IMG/VR virus record: IMGVR_UViG_3300027736_000020
Location: 120,089-184,088 of that record
DNA from: a virus
Length of the DNA stretch: 64,000 nt
Direction: 5' to 3' (one strand)
Both the position numbers and the translations under genes were made by a program. A model generated the notes under the pieces. It saw only the letters and a list, made by a program, of their open reading frames with translations. It made no database searches and was not told the origin of the DNA. Numbering within the stretch: position 1 is the stretch's first letter; each line of letters begins with the position of its first letter. Of this stretch, positions 23,583 to 31,328 are shown one piece after another.

Positions 23583-24637
23583 TTGTGCCTCCTCTGGTTC
23601 CCGGAGAGCCAAGATATCTTTCCAATTCGCAGATTGAAATTCTTCTTGAATGTACATGGAAGCACAAACTCAAGTACATTGATGATGTGCAAGAGCCAAC
23701 CAGTGACCATCTTATCATTGGTTCTGCTGTGCACAAAGGAGTTGAGGTCTATCGAATCGCTCAAATGGAAAACAGGCTTGGCGAATGGACCGAGAACCAG
23801 AGGAATCGCGCAGTCATTGATGCGATGAACAATGAGTTTGATACCCTTCTGTATAATGCCGAGAACGGCATTCCAAAGGAGGGATCAACTATACAGCCGA
23901 TGTTTGGAGTCAAATGGTCTGCTGGAATGTCCGCTGAAATGGCGAGGAATCTTTGCAAAATGCTCTTGCAAGCATATTTTTATCGTACTGCAGAGAGCGA
24001 CATTCCGGGTACACCCAAGGCTCCATTAGCCATGATCGACACTCCGTTATCCATTGAGGAAGAGTTCATGGTTCCCATTCCGGGAATGCCGAACTGGTCC
24101 GCAAAGGGTCGTTTCGACATGCGAACCAGTTCGGCTATTGTGGATCTGAAGACTGCCAAACAGAAATATTCCCAGCCAGAAATGGCCAAGAAAACACAAC
24201 CAAGTCTCTATTCGTTTGCTTGGTTGGCCAAGGCTGGAGAATTCCTTCCGGAATTCAGATATCACCTGCTGGTGAAACCAAACAGGAATGTCTGGTCTTC
24301 CTCATCGAGACAATCTCCTCCTCAGGATATCAATGCGTATCGTGCGGTAGTTCAGCAAACCAGACGGGATCCGTCCGAGATTCTCTGGTTTCTGGATTAT
24401 CTTCGTCGTCAGATCCACCAGATTGAGGCAGGAACGCAGACACAGCGTCAGAACGCAACATGGTGCGAGTATTGCGGCGTGGCCAGCGTGTGCAAGCCGT
24501 GGCTTGACGAGGGCACTAGACGTGCTCCGGAAGATGTGCTACACTCTCTGCGGGAGCTGGTCAACTCCCGTGACGTAAACGCGGAGGCGACCCCTTCGCA
24601 GGGAATGAAAGGTAACGACAATGGGTTCTCTAAATAA
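23579..24637 (+). CDS. PD-(D/E)XK nuclease of the Cas4/AddB type with iron-sulfur cysteines
   Basis: 352 aa, TTG start overlapping the previous stop (TTGA). YLSNSQIEILLECTWKHKLK at 13-32 and GSAVHKGVE at 48-56 are typical of the RecB-family nuclease fold. GRFD (Asp180) and VDLKT (Asp189, Lys191) supply the metal-binding and catalytic residues. Cys25 plus Cys296, Cys299 and Cys305 give the C-n-C-x2-C-x5-C pattern of the 4Fe-4S cluster in Cas4 and AddB. It probably trims DNA ends in phage recombination or replication. It overlaps the SSB gene by 17 bases, so the two are made together. Confidence 0.85.
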   Translation: MIVPPLVPGEPRYLSNSQIEILLECTWKHKLKYIDDVQEPTSDHLIIGSAVHKGVEVYRIAQMENRLGEWTENQRNRAVIDAMNNEFDTLLYNAENGIPKEGSTIQPMFGVKWSAGMSAEMARNLCKMLLQAYFYRTAESDIPGTPKAPLAMIDTPLSIEEEFMVPIPGMPNWSAKGRFDMRTSSAIVDLKTAKQKYSQPEMAKKTQPSLYSFAWLAKAGEFLPEFRYHLLVKPNRNVWSSSSRQSPPQDINAYRAVVQQTRRDPSEILWFLDYLRRQIHQIEAGTQTQRQNATWCEYCGVASVCKPWLDEGTRRAPEDVLHSLRELVNSRDVNAEATPSQGMKGNDNGFSK

Positions 24638-25106
24638 GATTCTTCTCATCGGGAACGTGGGACGCGATCCAGAAGTGCGTCTCTCCAAGAACGGTGACTC
24701 GATGGCGACGTTTTCCTTGGCGACTTCCTACGGATACAAGAGTGGCGAGGGCGAGCGTGATCAGCAGACTGAGTGGCACCGCATTGTGATGTGGCGCAAG
24801 CTGGCAGAACAAGCAGAGAAGTACGTCAAGAAGGGTCGCAAGCTTTACGTCGAGGGACGTGTGCAGACCCGTACCTACGACACCCCAGCTGGAGAGAAGA
24901 AGTCGATCACTGAGGTGATTGCAGATCGCATGGAGTTTCTTGATCGCCCCGGTGATGGCGAAGACTCCACGGGTTCTTCTGCTCCTTCATATTCTGCTCG
25001 TCCTGCTGCTACCGCAACCGCTTCGCGTGGACGGGCTTCTGGTGGAACGGCTGCGCCCATCCAAGACATGGACGATCCGTTCGCATTCGAAGATCTTCGC
25101 AGCTAA
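24621..25106 (+). CDS. ssb: Single-stranded DNA-binding protein
   Basis: 161 aa. Residues 1-110 form the OB fold (LNKILLIGNVGRDPEVRLSK, TEWHRIVMWRKLAEQAEKYV, KKGRKLYVEGRVQTRTY), followed by a Ser/Ala-rich linker and an acidic tail. In bacterial SSBs the tail ends DDDIPF and recruits partners; here the PF is followed by seven more residues (DDPFAFEDLRS), so the docking peptide is not terminal. It coats ssDNA during replication and recombination. Codons here are more GC-rich than in neighbours. The operon ends at a terminator 22 bases later. Confidence 0.93.
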   Translation: MGSLNKILLIGNVGRDPEVRLSKNGDSMATFSLATSYGYKSGEGERDQQTEWHRIVMWRKLAEQAEKYVKKGRKLYVEGRVQTRTYDTPAGEKKSITEVIADRMEFLDRPGDGEDSTGSSAPSYSARPAATATASRGRASGGTAAPIQDMDDPFAFEDLRS

Positions 25107-25128
25107 TCACATCGTATAGTTGGATAAT

Positions 25129-25164
25129 GGGGGCGAGGCTGACCACCTCGTCCCCCTTTTTTTT
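25129..25164 (+). terminator. Intrinsic terminator after ssb
   Basis: GGGGGCGAGG pairs with CCTCG-T-CCCCC (10 bp with one bulged T), followed by eight T. It ends the 13-25 kb plus-strand transcript. Confidence 0.9.
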
Positions 25165-25176
25165 GAAAGGATTTTT

Positions 25177-25812
25177 ATGACCGTGTTACTGAATGTATTG
25201 ACCGCACTGACTACATTTTTGGCTTTGATTACGGCGAGAATAATTGTTTCTTGGAAAAATTCATATTCTGAACACAAAACTCAATCAAATCCCACAAATC
25301 AATTTTTTGCCACGCATTTTCGTCAATCTCCCTTGCTTCCACATGAAAATGCGGCTCTGGTGGCGATCAATTACATGGGACAGCAAAATCAGATGATGCT
25401 GGCTGCATTTTTGGCTACATATCAAAAAATGATGGATGATATGCTTTCTGATCTGACGGAAAAAAAAGATGACAAGATGGACAATTATGAAATCCTTTGC
25501 AAGGACGAGTTCATCGAAGAAGTGAAGAGACTCATGGATTCGGACTCCGAAAAAGTTGTCAAGGAAATGGCAATGTGGGGCACCGAAAACGTAGAGAAAT
25601 TCAGCTTGACTCTCGGACAAGTGTCAATTGAGACAGACGACTCGGGCGACTCCAATCATGCTATCGATGTATTGGTTGTGTTCCATGTCAAGGGGACGGG
25701 AGAGAATGCCTTGCGTTTTCAGTCCGAAGCATCAAGGTTTCTTCGAGAAATCATTTCCAAAAACGATCATCCTAGCCTTCAATTTCTCCGCGCTGATGTT
25801 CGCTGGCGATAA
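25177..25812 (+). CDS. N-terminally membrane-anchored hypothetical protein
   Basis: 211 aa from ATG 25177 (GAAAGGA upstream; earlier in-frame starts lie inside the terminator). Residues 3-24 (VLLNVLTALTTFLALITARI) form one membrane span. The rest is helical and acidic, with a final alpha/beta domain (SLTLGQVSIETDDSGD, HAIDVLVVFHVKGTGENAL). Directly after a terminator, so it needs its own promoter, which I cannot place. The end overlaps the opposite-strand HTH gene by about 40 bases. Confidence 0.75.
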   Translation: MTVLLNVLTALTTFLALITARIIVSWKNSYSEHKTQSNPTNQFFATHFRQSPLLPHENAALVAINYMGQQNQMMLAAFLATYQKMMDDMLSDLTEKKDDKMDNYEILCKDEFIEEVKRLMDSDSEKVVKEMAMWGTENVEKFSLTLGQVSIETDDSGDSNHAIDVLVVFHVKGTGENALRFQSEASRFLREIISKNDHPSLQFLRADVRWR

Positions 25813-26107
25813 TCTTTGGCTTTATGTCCTGCTTCCTCCATGGCACAGGTCTTTTGGCCTTTGACTTGCTTTGAGGGAGCAAGATATATTTTATGATGTC
25901 AGCTCTTCGCATGTACAATATTTTTTTTGATTGTCCGCCAATATGCTTGGCGTAAATCTTCCCATACATTGCAGCATCACGCAAGGCAGTTCTGCTTACT
26001 CCATACCGTTTTTGCGCATCATACAGAGTCAGGATATCCTGATAAGTTTCTCCATCCTGTAATGCAACGTTTTTTGCCATGTCTTCATATGTAAAAAATT
26101 TTTCCAT
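25772..26107 (-). CDS. HTH DNA-binding protein (excisionase/MerR-like)
   Basis: 111 aa from ATG 26107 (GGAG seven bases upstream). Residues about 25-75 (LTLYDAQKRYGVSRTALRDA, AMYGKIYAKHIGGQSKKI, LYMRRADIIKYI) form a helix-turn-helix with a following wing, as in excisionase-type proteins: a 'column-and-wing' DNA reader. The basic C-terminus may add DNA contacts. It is divergent from the MazG-type gene with 22 bases between start codons, so it may regulate that gene. Confidence 0.75.
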   Translation of the reverse strand: MEKFFTYEDMAKNVALQDGETYQDILTLYDAQKRYGVSRTALRDAAMYGKIYAKHIGGQSKKILYMRRADIIKYILLPQSKSKAKRPVPWRKQDIKPKIIASEHQRGEIEG

Positions 26108-26129
26108 TTTATTCTCCAAGGAGCGGCAA

Positions 26130-26525
26130 ATGTCTCAGAATAATCATCAGTTGAGTGTCAGGGAATTCATGAGTGCGATGGGTCAGGCAACCCCCGATTC
26201 CTTTTCTCCTGAAAATTTTCCATATGAACTCCGTTCAAAACTTATTATTGAGGAAGCAAATGAGTTCAAGGATGCTTGTGAAAAAAAAGACCATGTTGAA
26301 ATCATAGACGCAATTTGCGATTTATTGTATGTAACATATGGTGCAGCGATTGCATTGGGAATAGATATTGATGTATTTTTTAATGAAGTGCATCGATCAA
26401 ATATGTCGAAGCTTGATCCTGAAACAGGCATGCCTATTGTCAGGTCAGACGGCAAGATAATGAAATCATGGGCGTATTCACCTCCTGATCTTTCCACATT
26501 GCTTGATCATCTTTCCGCAAAATAA
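26130..26525 (+). CDS. MazG-type nucleotide pyrophosphohydrolase
   Basis: 131 aa from ATG 26130 (AAGGAG upstream). All-alpha NTP-PPase family. The metal-binding motif EEANE is at residues 41-45, and E57-x-x-D60 with D64 (EIIDAICDLLYVTYG) complete it. FNEVHRSNMSKL matches the family's C-terminal helix. Phage MazG-like enzymes hydrolyse dNTPs or ppGpp-type nucleotides and alter host nucleotide pools. The 3' end overlaps the convergent macro/NADAR gene by 19 bases. Confidence 0.85.
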   Translation: MSQNNHQLSVREFMSAMGQATPDSFSPENFPYELRSKLIIEEANEFKDACEKKDHVEIIDAICDLLYVTYGAAIALGIDIDVFFNEVHRSNMSKLDPETGMPIVRSDGKIMKSWAYSPPDLSTLLDHLSAK

Positions 26526-29041
26526 TCTCCAGCTGGTGCGTACCAGAATCCACTTCTGAATCCATCTCTTGATTGCGAGTTCTGGTAAAAAACAACTGTT
26601 GATCGCGTGCCATGCGGCGCACTTCTTGTGTAGAAGTTGCGTCCATCGGCTTGATTGTTTAATGTTTCTCTTTCTCTTTCCGAAACTTCTTTTATTTTTC
26701 CGCTTATTCCCTTGAGCTCCACGAAGACTCCTTCGGGTGTGGATACAAGTCTGGAAAAATTTTGACCTTCGCGGTTTGTAAATTGCTGCAATGCTTGTTT
26801 TGGCAACAAAACCGTTGTTCCGTCTCCTGCCAATTGTGCCGTGCTATACAATTTGCTATGAATTGAATTTTTGTTTCGAAGATGCGTCTTGAGATCAACA
26901 AGATGATCTTCTGGAGTTTGCAAAGATATCTGCGGTGTAGTTTCTTGTGGTTGACTTTGCGTATCCTGTTGCATTTGCAAAATCAATTGATTGCGTAATT
27001 CCATCAGAAGTTTTCCCAGTACATTCTGCCCTGATTGCAATCCATCACGTCGACCTACGTTGCTTGCACCCCAGAAAATATCATTTCTCAACCCGGTTGA
27101 TTCGACAATATCTGCGGTCCCTGTTGCAACAAGTTGTTCCCTGAATTCCTTGCTATATCTTGCTTTCATGGTAAGCACCCGACGCATGATATCTATCTTT
27201 TTTCCATGAAATTCAGGATCAAATAATTCTGGATTTTTTCCTTGCAAATTTTTTACAAAATCTTTTACATCTTTTGATGTGGGATTTTCGCCCATTGTTT
27301 CTGTTCCGGGAAGTCCTTTTATTTTCCCTTCAATAATACGCACTCCGAGAGGAGTAATATTTCCGTTTTGGTCTTTTAGTAATTTTGCCGCCTGATAAAT
27401 GGTTTCAACACTTTTTCCATACACAGTTGTTTCTTGTCGAGTTCCATCATTTTTTAAAGATGAAATTTTGAAGGGGATAGAAATATTACTGAAATTAGAA
27501 AATATTGGTTTCCATGTTTGACTGGTTGTTTGATATGTGCCATAGGTATGCACACCATTAACATCCATTCGATCAGTTGTATCAGGAAGACCAACGGGAA
27601 TTTGTCCTCGATCAAAGTCGATGATATGTGCCTCGTGAGGAGATCCACCAAAAGTATTAATGATATGTTTTCTTGTCTCTTCCCAGCCTCCTGTGTTGCC
27701 AACGCTTCCTGTATTTCCAACGCTTCCTGTAACAGCTCCTCCTATTTCTCCGTTGAGTGCAGCAATGCGAGGCATGGCTACTTTCCATGGATTTCCATCA
27801 GGGCTTGGATTGTTATCAAGATATTCTTTCAGAGCCGTTATTGCTCCGTTTGTATCATCTCTTCTTGCTTGATCCCTCCAATCTCTTTTCACAAATAATG
27901 ATGCAACAAGAGGGCCAACTGGAGTTCCGTCCTTTCCTATCGGTTGATGAACAAAGACACTTCCATGTGCCATGGATGCAGAGTTTCTCAAGTACTTTCC
28001 TACTGCAGACAAATAATCCGTGTCCTTGTATTTATCGCGAAAATCCATGGCAATGCCTCTACCCATTACAGGAACGCCTGCGCCATTAAGAACAGTATTG
28101 CATGTATTCACGATCATGTTATAGCCACCTGACTTTTGAAAATCAGGATTCGTGATGTCTCCCTTGATTCCTTCTTTGACTTCGGGAGAAGCAGCCGGAG
28201 CGCCCGGAACGGTTGCTGATATGAGTGGTTCCTCTTTTTGTGAATCCCAATGCGCAATTATTTGATTGAGTCTATCAAAAGATGGAATTTCTTTTTGAAA
28301 CATTCCGCGAAGAGTATCCTTGTCTTTTGAAAGATCCAATCTTTGTCGTGCTGCAATTGCTCTCATTGGATGAAGAATGATATCTTCAAAATATTTTAAT
28401 GGTTGATCAGCATTGCCTGTTTCTTTTTGCAATTCACGTATGTGAAAAATATCCGGAATTGGAACTCCAAGTTTGTCAGAAAGCCCTTTTGCAATAATTC
28501 TTCTATGACAAAAATTATTTGGATTAGAAAAGTCTTCAAAGCATGCCATTCCCACTCTTTGTATTACTGAGTTTTCGTCTTTGACTGCATCAACAGCCGC
28601 TGATAATTTGTCGTGAACATTTTCCGGAGTGACATATGGACTAATATTTATCGCCATTTGCTTTCTTGCTGCACGAGATCCAAGAAGGTCCGATTCTTGT
28701 CCTTGTCTCGCTTCTCTCAAATGTTCAGCTCTAGGTGTTGAAGCGGCCCAAAAATCTCTTATTGGTCCTTCAGGAATCGTTGCGGGAGATGCAACAATAT
28801 CAAACGCTTTACGTTGTGACCATTTGCGAGCTGCAGTGCCAGTTCCAGCAGGATGCCCTAACGAAACAGGAAGCACAATCCGAGTTGGATCTGCGATTGC
28901 GGTTACATTTTCAGCATGATTTGTCGTGAAAAGCGTGACGCGATGACCTAAAGATGGAGAAGACTCTGAAGTATCAGGATTGAGAGACTCCACGGGTTCT
29001 TCTGATGCACCTTCTGATTTTTTGAACAAGAGATAAACCAT
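26507..29041 (-). CDS. DUF488-like / DarG-type macrodomain / NADAR fusion protein
   Basis: 844 aa from ATG 29041: a GGAG sits nine bases before it, while an ATG 15 bases earlier lies at the very mRNA start. Numbering here is from that upstream ATG. Residues 40-210 look like DUF488 (GMACFEDFSNPNNFCHRRII resembles its C-E-x(n)-C-H-R core). Residues 295-480 are a macrodomain of the DarG type (GDI, VNTCNTV, VMGRGIAMDF, KRDWRDQARRDDT). Residues 517-690 are NADAR (PIFSNFSNISIPF, ETIYQAAKLL, ESTGLRNDIFWGASN, NVLGKLLMELR). Residues 715-849 are unrecognised. Known: DarG macrodomains remove ADP-ribose from thymidine, NADAR proteins from guanosine. Inference: a broad reverser of DNA ADP-ribosylation by DarT-type phage defence. 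The N-terminus (MVYLLFKKSEG) matches neighbouring large proteins. Confidence 0.85.
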   Translation of the reverse strand: MVYLLFKKSEGASEEPVESLNPDTSESSPSLGHRVTLFTTNHAENVTAIADPTRIVLPVSLGHPAGTGTAARKWSQRKAFDIVASPATIPEGPIRDFWAASTPRAEHLREARQGQESDLLGSRAARKQMAINISPYVTPENVHDKLSAAVDAVKDENSVIQRVGMACFEDFSNPNNFCHRRIIAKGLSDKLGVPIPDIFHIRELQKETGNADQPLKYFEDIILHPMRAIAARQRLDLSKDKDTLRGMFQKEIPSFDRLNQIIAHWDSQKEEPLISATVPGAPAASPEVKEGIKGDITNPDFQKSGGYNMIVNTCNTVLNGAGVPVMGRGIAMDFRDKYKDTDYLSAVGKYLRNSASMAHGSVFVHQPIGKDGTPVGPLVASLFVKRDWRDQARRDDTNGAITALKEYLDNNPSPDGNPWKVAMPRIAALNGEIGGAVTGSVGNTGSVGNTGGWEETRKHIINTFGGSPHEAHIIDFDRGQIPVGLPDTTDRMDVNGVHTYGTYQTTSQTWKPIFSNFSNISIPFKISSLKNDGTRQETTVYGKSVETIYQAAKLLKDQNGNITPLGVRIIEGKIKGLPGTETMGENPTSKDVKDFVKNLQGKNPELFDPEFHGKKIDIMRRVLTMKARYSKEFREQLVATGTADIVESTGLRNDIFWGASNVGRRDGLQSGQNVLGKLLMELRNQLILQMQQDTQSQPQETTPQISLQTPEDHLVDLKTHLRNKNSIHSKLYSTAQLAGDGTTVLLPKQALQQFTNREGQNFSRLVSTPEGVFVELKGISGKIKEVSERERETLNNQADGRNFYTRSAPHGTRSTVVFYQNSQSRDGFRSGFWYAPAGDYFAER

Positions 29042-29064
29042 TGTTTTTGTCTCCATTTTTGTTT

Positions 29065-29073
29065 ATTATATCA
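29065..29073 (-). promoter_or_regulatory. Extended -10 promoter TGATATAAT of the macro/NADAR gene
   Basis: Minus-strand TGATATAAT, identical to those at 43669 and 46054. The predicted start is near 29058, giving a leader of about 17 bases that contains the GGAG. This supports the second ATG as the translation start. Confidence 0.65.
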
Positions 29074-29106
29074 AAATAAATGAGCGAACATGATGCATCT
29101 GACAGG

Positions 29107-29115
29107 TGTTATACT
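29107..29115 (+). promoter_or_regulatory. Extended -10 promoter TGT-TATACT
   Basis: Plus-strand promoter with predicted start near 29122, followed by GGCGGAGAG and the ATG at 29136. It is back to back with the macro/NADAR promoter 35 bases away, so the pair forms a divergent promoter region. Confidence 0.55.
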
Positions 29116-29135
29116 TATAAAAGGCGGAGAGACAT

Positions 29136-31226
29136 ATGAAATTTTTTGAAAAAACCCCTTTTCCGTTCAAGATAAATAGTTTTCGCAAGGCAGAAGAAAC
29201 ACCATCTGAAGGTAATTTTGTCAATAGTGACGGCAATCCTGTTGAAAGAGCGGTTCGTCCATCTTTCGCAAATGGTGCAACAAAACCTTTTATCGGCAAT
29301 GCGCAAGGTGAGCGTGTAAATAGGGTAAAAAATCCATCTTTTTCTGGACAATCTAGTCCTTTTTTTGTCAATCGAGAAGGAAGTGTTGTTCAAGCTGCAA
29401 CACTTCCTTCTTATACAAACACTGAAGGACAAACTGTTGACGCGCTAGCCAATCCTTTGTTTGTAAACAAAGAAGATGCCCCTGTTCCAAGAGCAAGGAA
29501 TCCTGCTTTTCTATCTGATGAAGAGATAGTGCATGCTTCGCCAAGAAATGTTTCAAATTTCTATTCTCCTTCTGTAACGGGAAAACAAGCAAAAACGAGC
29601 AGAGCAGTAGACGAAATCCGAGCAGAAAGAGAACAAAACCCTCGTTCAGCGAATGAGGATGGCATAGCCGTTGATCCAATGATTGTCCCACTTTACGTAA
29701 TAGACGAAAATGGAGACGTAACCACTGCGCTGAGGCGAGATTCTTTTGGTCCTTATTCATACATGCAACATAATGACAGTGATTACGTGGGAGCAGAGAG
29801 AAGATTAACTGGTGCACAAGGAAATTGGGGTGAGGAAGGTCTTGGTCCTGTAGCAGATGATTCTGAATTTGCATCACCTACGGCAACGCGGGCAGAAATG
29901 CTTGCAAGAATTCTTCGTGAAGAATACCTGAAGAGAGAATATCTAGCACAGCAGGGAGAGAAAATTGGAGGATTGCCTTTCAGTCCGCTTGCTACAAGTG
30001 CAAGATACTATGCTGGTAATTTTGATGCAAAAAATATGAATGCAAACAATTCTCAAGGACAATCTCCAAAAATGTGGGCATTCAGGGAAACGATGCAGCT
30101 TCCCGATAATCGTGAAGAACAAAAAGATTGGCGGCATATGACAACAGACTCGCCAACACCAAATTCTGGAAAACCTTATGATCTTGGAGAATCTTTTCGT
30201 AATTCTGCAGCTCAAGATATTGCAGACATGATTGAAGCTCATTTACGTGCCACTGGACAATGGCCAGAAAATAAACCAAGTATAGAAGTTAAAGCATTCA
30301 GGCAAGGTCCTTCTTCGAAAAATTTTCAAGCACAGAAAACAAAAAAAGCGGAAGAAGAAAAAGTAGATAAACTAAAAAATAGTTTTTCAAATATTGCAAA
30401 TGAGGAAATAATAAACCACATTCAATCATTCAGAGATTATGCAGTAAGATCAATGTGGGAAAATCCTGATCATTTACGAGATTATGAAGCAGCAGGGAAA
30501 ATACTTCTTGATCGATTGAACGAATCATTGAAAGATGATGATCGTTCTGAAATCTTTTTGGAAGATTTGGACACAGAAGGAATGGATGAAGAAGAGATTG
30601 CTACATGGCATGCAATGACAAATGCCACTAACGAGAGACTTGTGCATTATTTTTCTGGTCATTATCCAGATTTTGTTCACGATGCAGCTCTTTCTGAAAT
30701 ATCTTTTAGATTGCAACCAGAAGAAGATGAGCCACAAGCTCCGCAACCGCCAGCTCCGCAACCGCCAGCTCCGCAACCGCCAGCTCCGCAACCGCTAGCT
30801 CCGCAACCGCTAGCTCCGCAACCGCCAGCTCCGCAACCGCCAGCTCCGCAACCGCCAGCTCCGCAACCGCCAGCTCCGCAACCGCCAGCTCCGCAACCGC
30901 CAGCTCCGCAACCGCTAGCTCCGCAACCGCCAGTCTCAACAAATTCATTTGAATCAATCATGCATAATTTTGGTCATGTCAAGGGAACGGGAACGAATCT
31001 TAGCGATCAAGAAATAAATTCATTGACTCCTGAACAGTTTGATATTTACTCTGAGGCTTTGATGAATGGATCATTGGATGCATGGCTGGAGACAAATACT
31101 CCGAAACCGTCGAATAATCAAACTGTATCGACACCAGAGATTAATAGATCCGCAGCTGTTGATCCAGATGTTGATCCAGATCCAGATGATGAATATTTAC
31201 CTGTCGGTATTGATGATTTTTTTTGA
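29136..31226 (+). CDS. Large protein with N-terminal ~24-aa repeats and a PAPQP linker
   Basis: 696 aa. It begins MKFFEKTPFPFKINSFRK, close to the PFPFAI start of the genes at 44951(-) and 46034(-). Residues 27-121 are four to five imperfect repeats of a unit like 'F-V-N-x-x-G-x-x-V-x-R-A-x-N-P-S-F'. Residues 150-530 are acidic and helical. Residues 534-600 are about 13 copies of PAPQP, with a tail ending DPDPDDEYLPVGIDDFF. No enzyme motif. The layout (short sorting-like start, modules, Pro linker) recurs in the next two genes. Probably a virion or ejected protein. Confidence 0.75.
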   Translation: MKFFEKTPFPFKINSFRKAEETPSEGNFVNSDGNPVERAVRPSFANGATKPFIGNAQGERVNRVKNPSFSGQSSPFFVNREGSVVQAATLPSYTNTEGQTVDALANPLFVNKEDAPVPRARNPAFLSDEEIVHASPRNVSNFYSPSVTGKQAKTSRAVDEIRAEREQNPRSANEDGIAVDPMIVPLYVIDENGDVTTALRRDSFGPYSYMQHNDSDYVGAERRLTGAQGNWGEEGLGPVADDSEFASPTATRAEMLARILREEYLKREYLAQQGEKIGGLPFSPLATSARYYAGNFDAKNMNANNSQGQSPKMWAFRETMQLPDNREEQKDWRHMTTDSPTPNSGKPYDLGESFRNSAAQDIADMIEAHLRATGQWPENKPSIEVKAFRQGPSSKNFQAQKTKKAEEEKVDKLKNSFSNIANEEIINHIQSFRDYAVRSMWENPDHLRDYEAAGKILLDRLNESLKDDDRSEIFLEDLDTEGMDEEEIATWHAMTNATNERLVHYFSGHYPDFVHDAALSEISFRLQPEEDEPQAPQPPAPQPPAPQPPAPQPLAPQPLAPQPPAPQPPAPQPPAPQPPAPQPPAPQPPAPQPLAPQPPVSTNSFESIMHNFGHVKGTGTNLSDQEINSLTPEQFDIYSEALMNGSLDAWLETNTPKPSNNQTVSTPEINRSAAVDPDVDPDPDDEYLPVGIDDFF
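30741..30932 (+). repeat. 15-bp tandem repeats (PAPQP coding)
   Basis: About 13 copies of CCGCAACCGCCAGCT, some with GCTAGCT in place of GCCAGCT. In frame, so copy number can change without breaking the gene. Encodes a rigid Pro/Gln linker. Confidence 0.9.
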
Positions 31227-31328
31227 AAGTTTTTATGATTATTGGAAAATACGCGTCAAAATTATTTAAAAATTTTCATGATTATCCTTTGGTGAAAAAA
31301 ATAAAAAAGATTCATAAGAGTACAAATA

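Noticed and set aside
30741-30932. PAPQP repeats as a CRISPR array or microsatellite outside genes
   Set aside because: The units are in frame inside a long gene without spacers.
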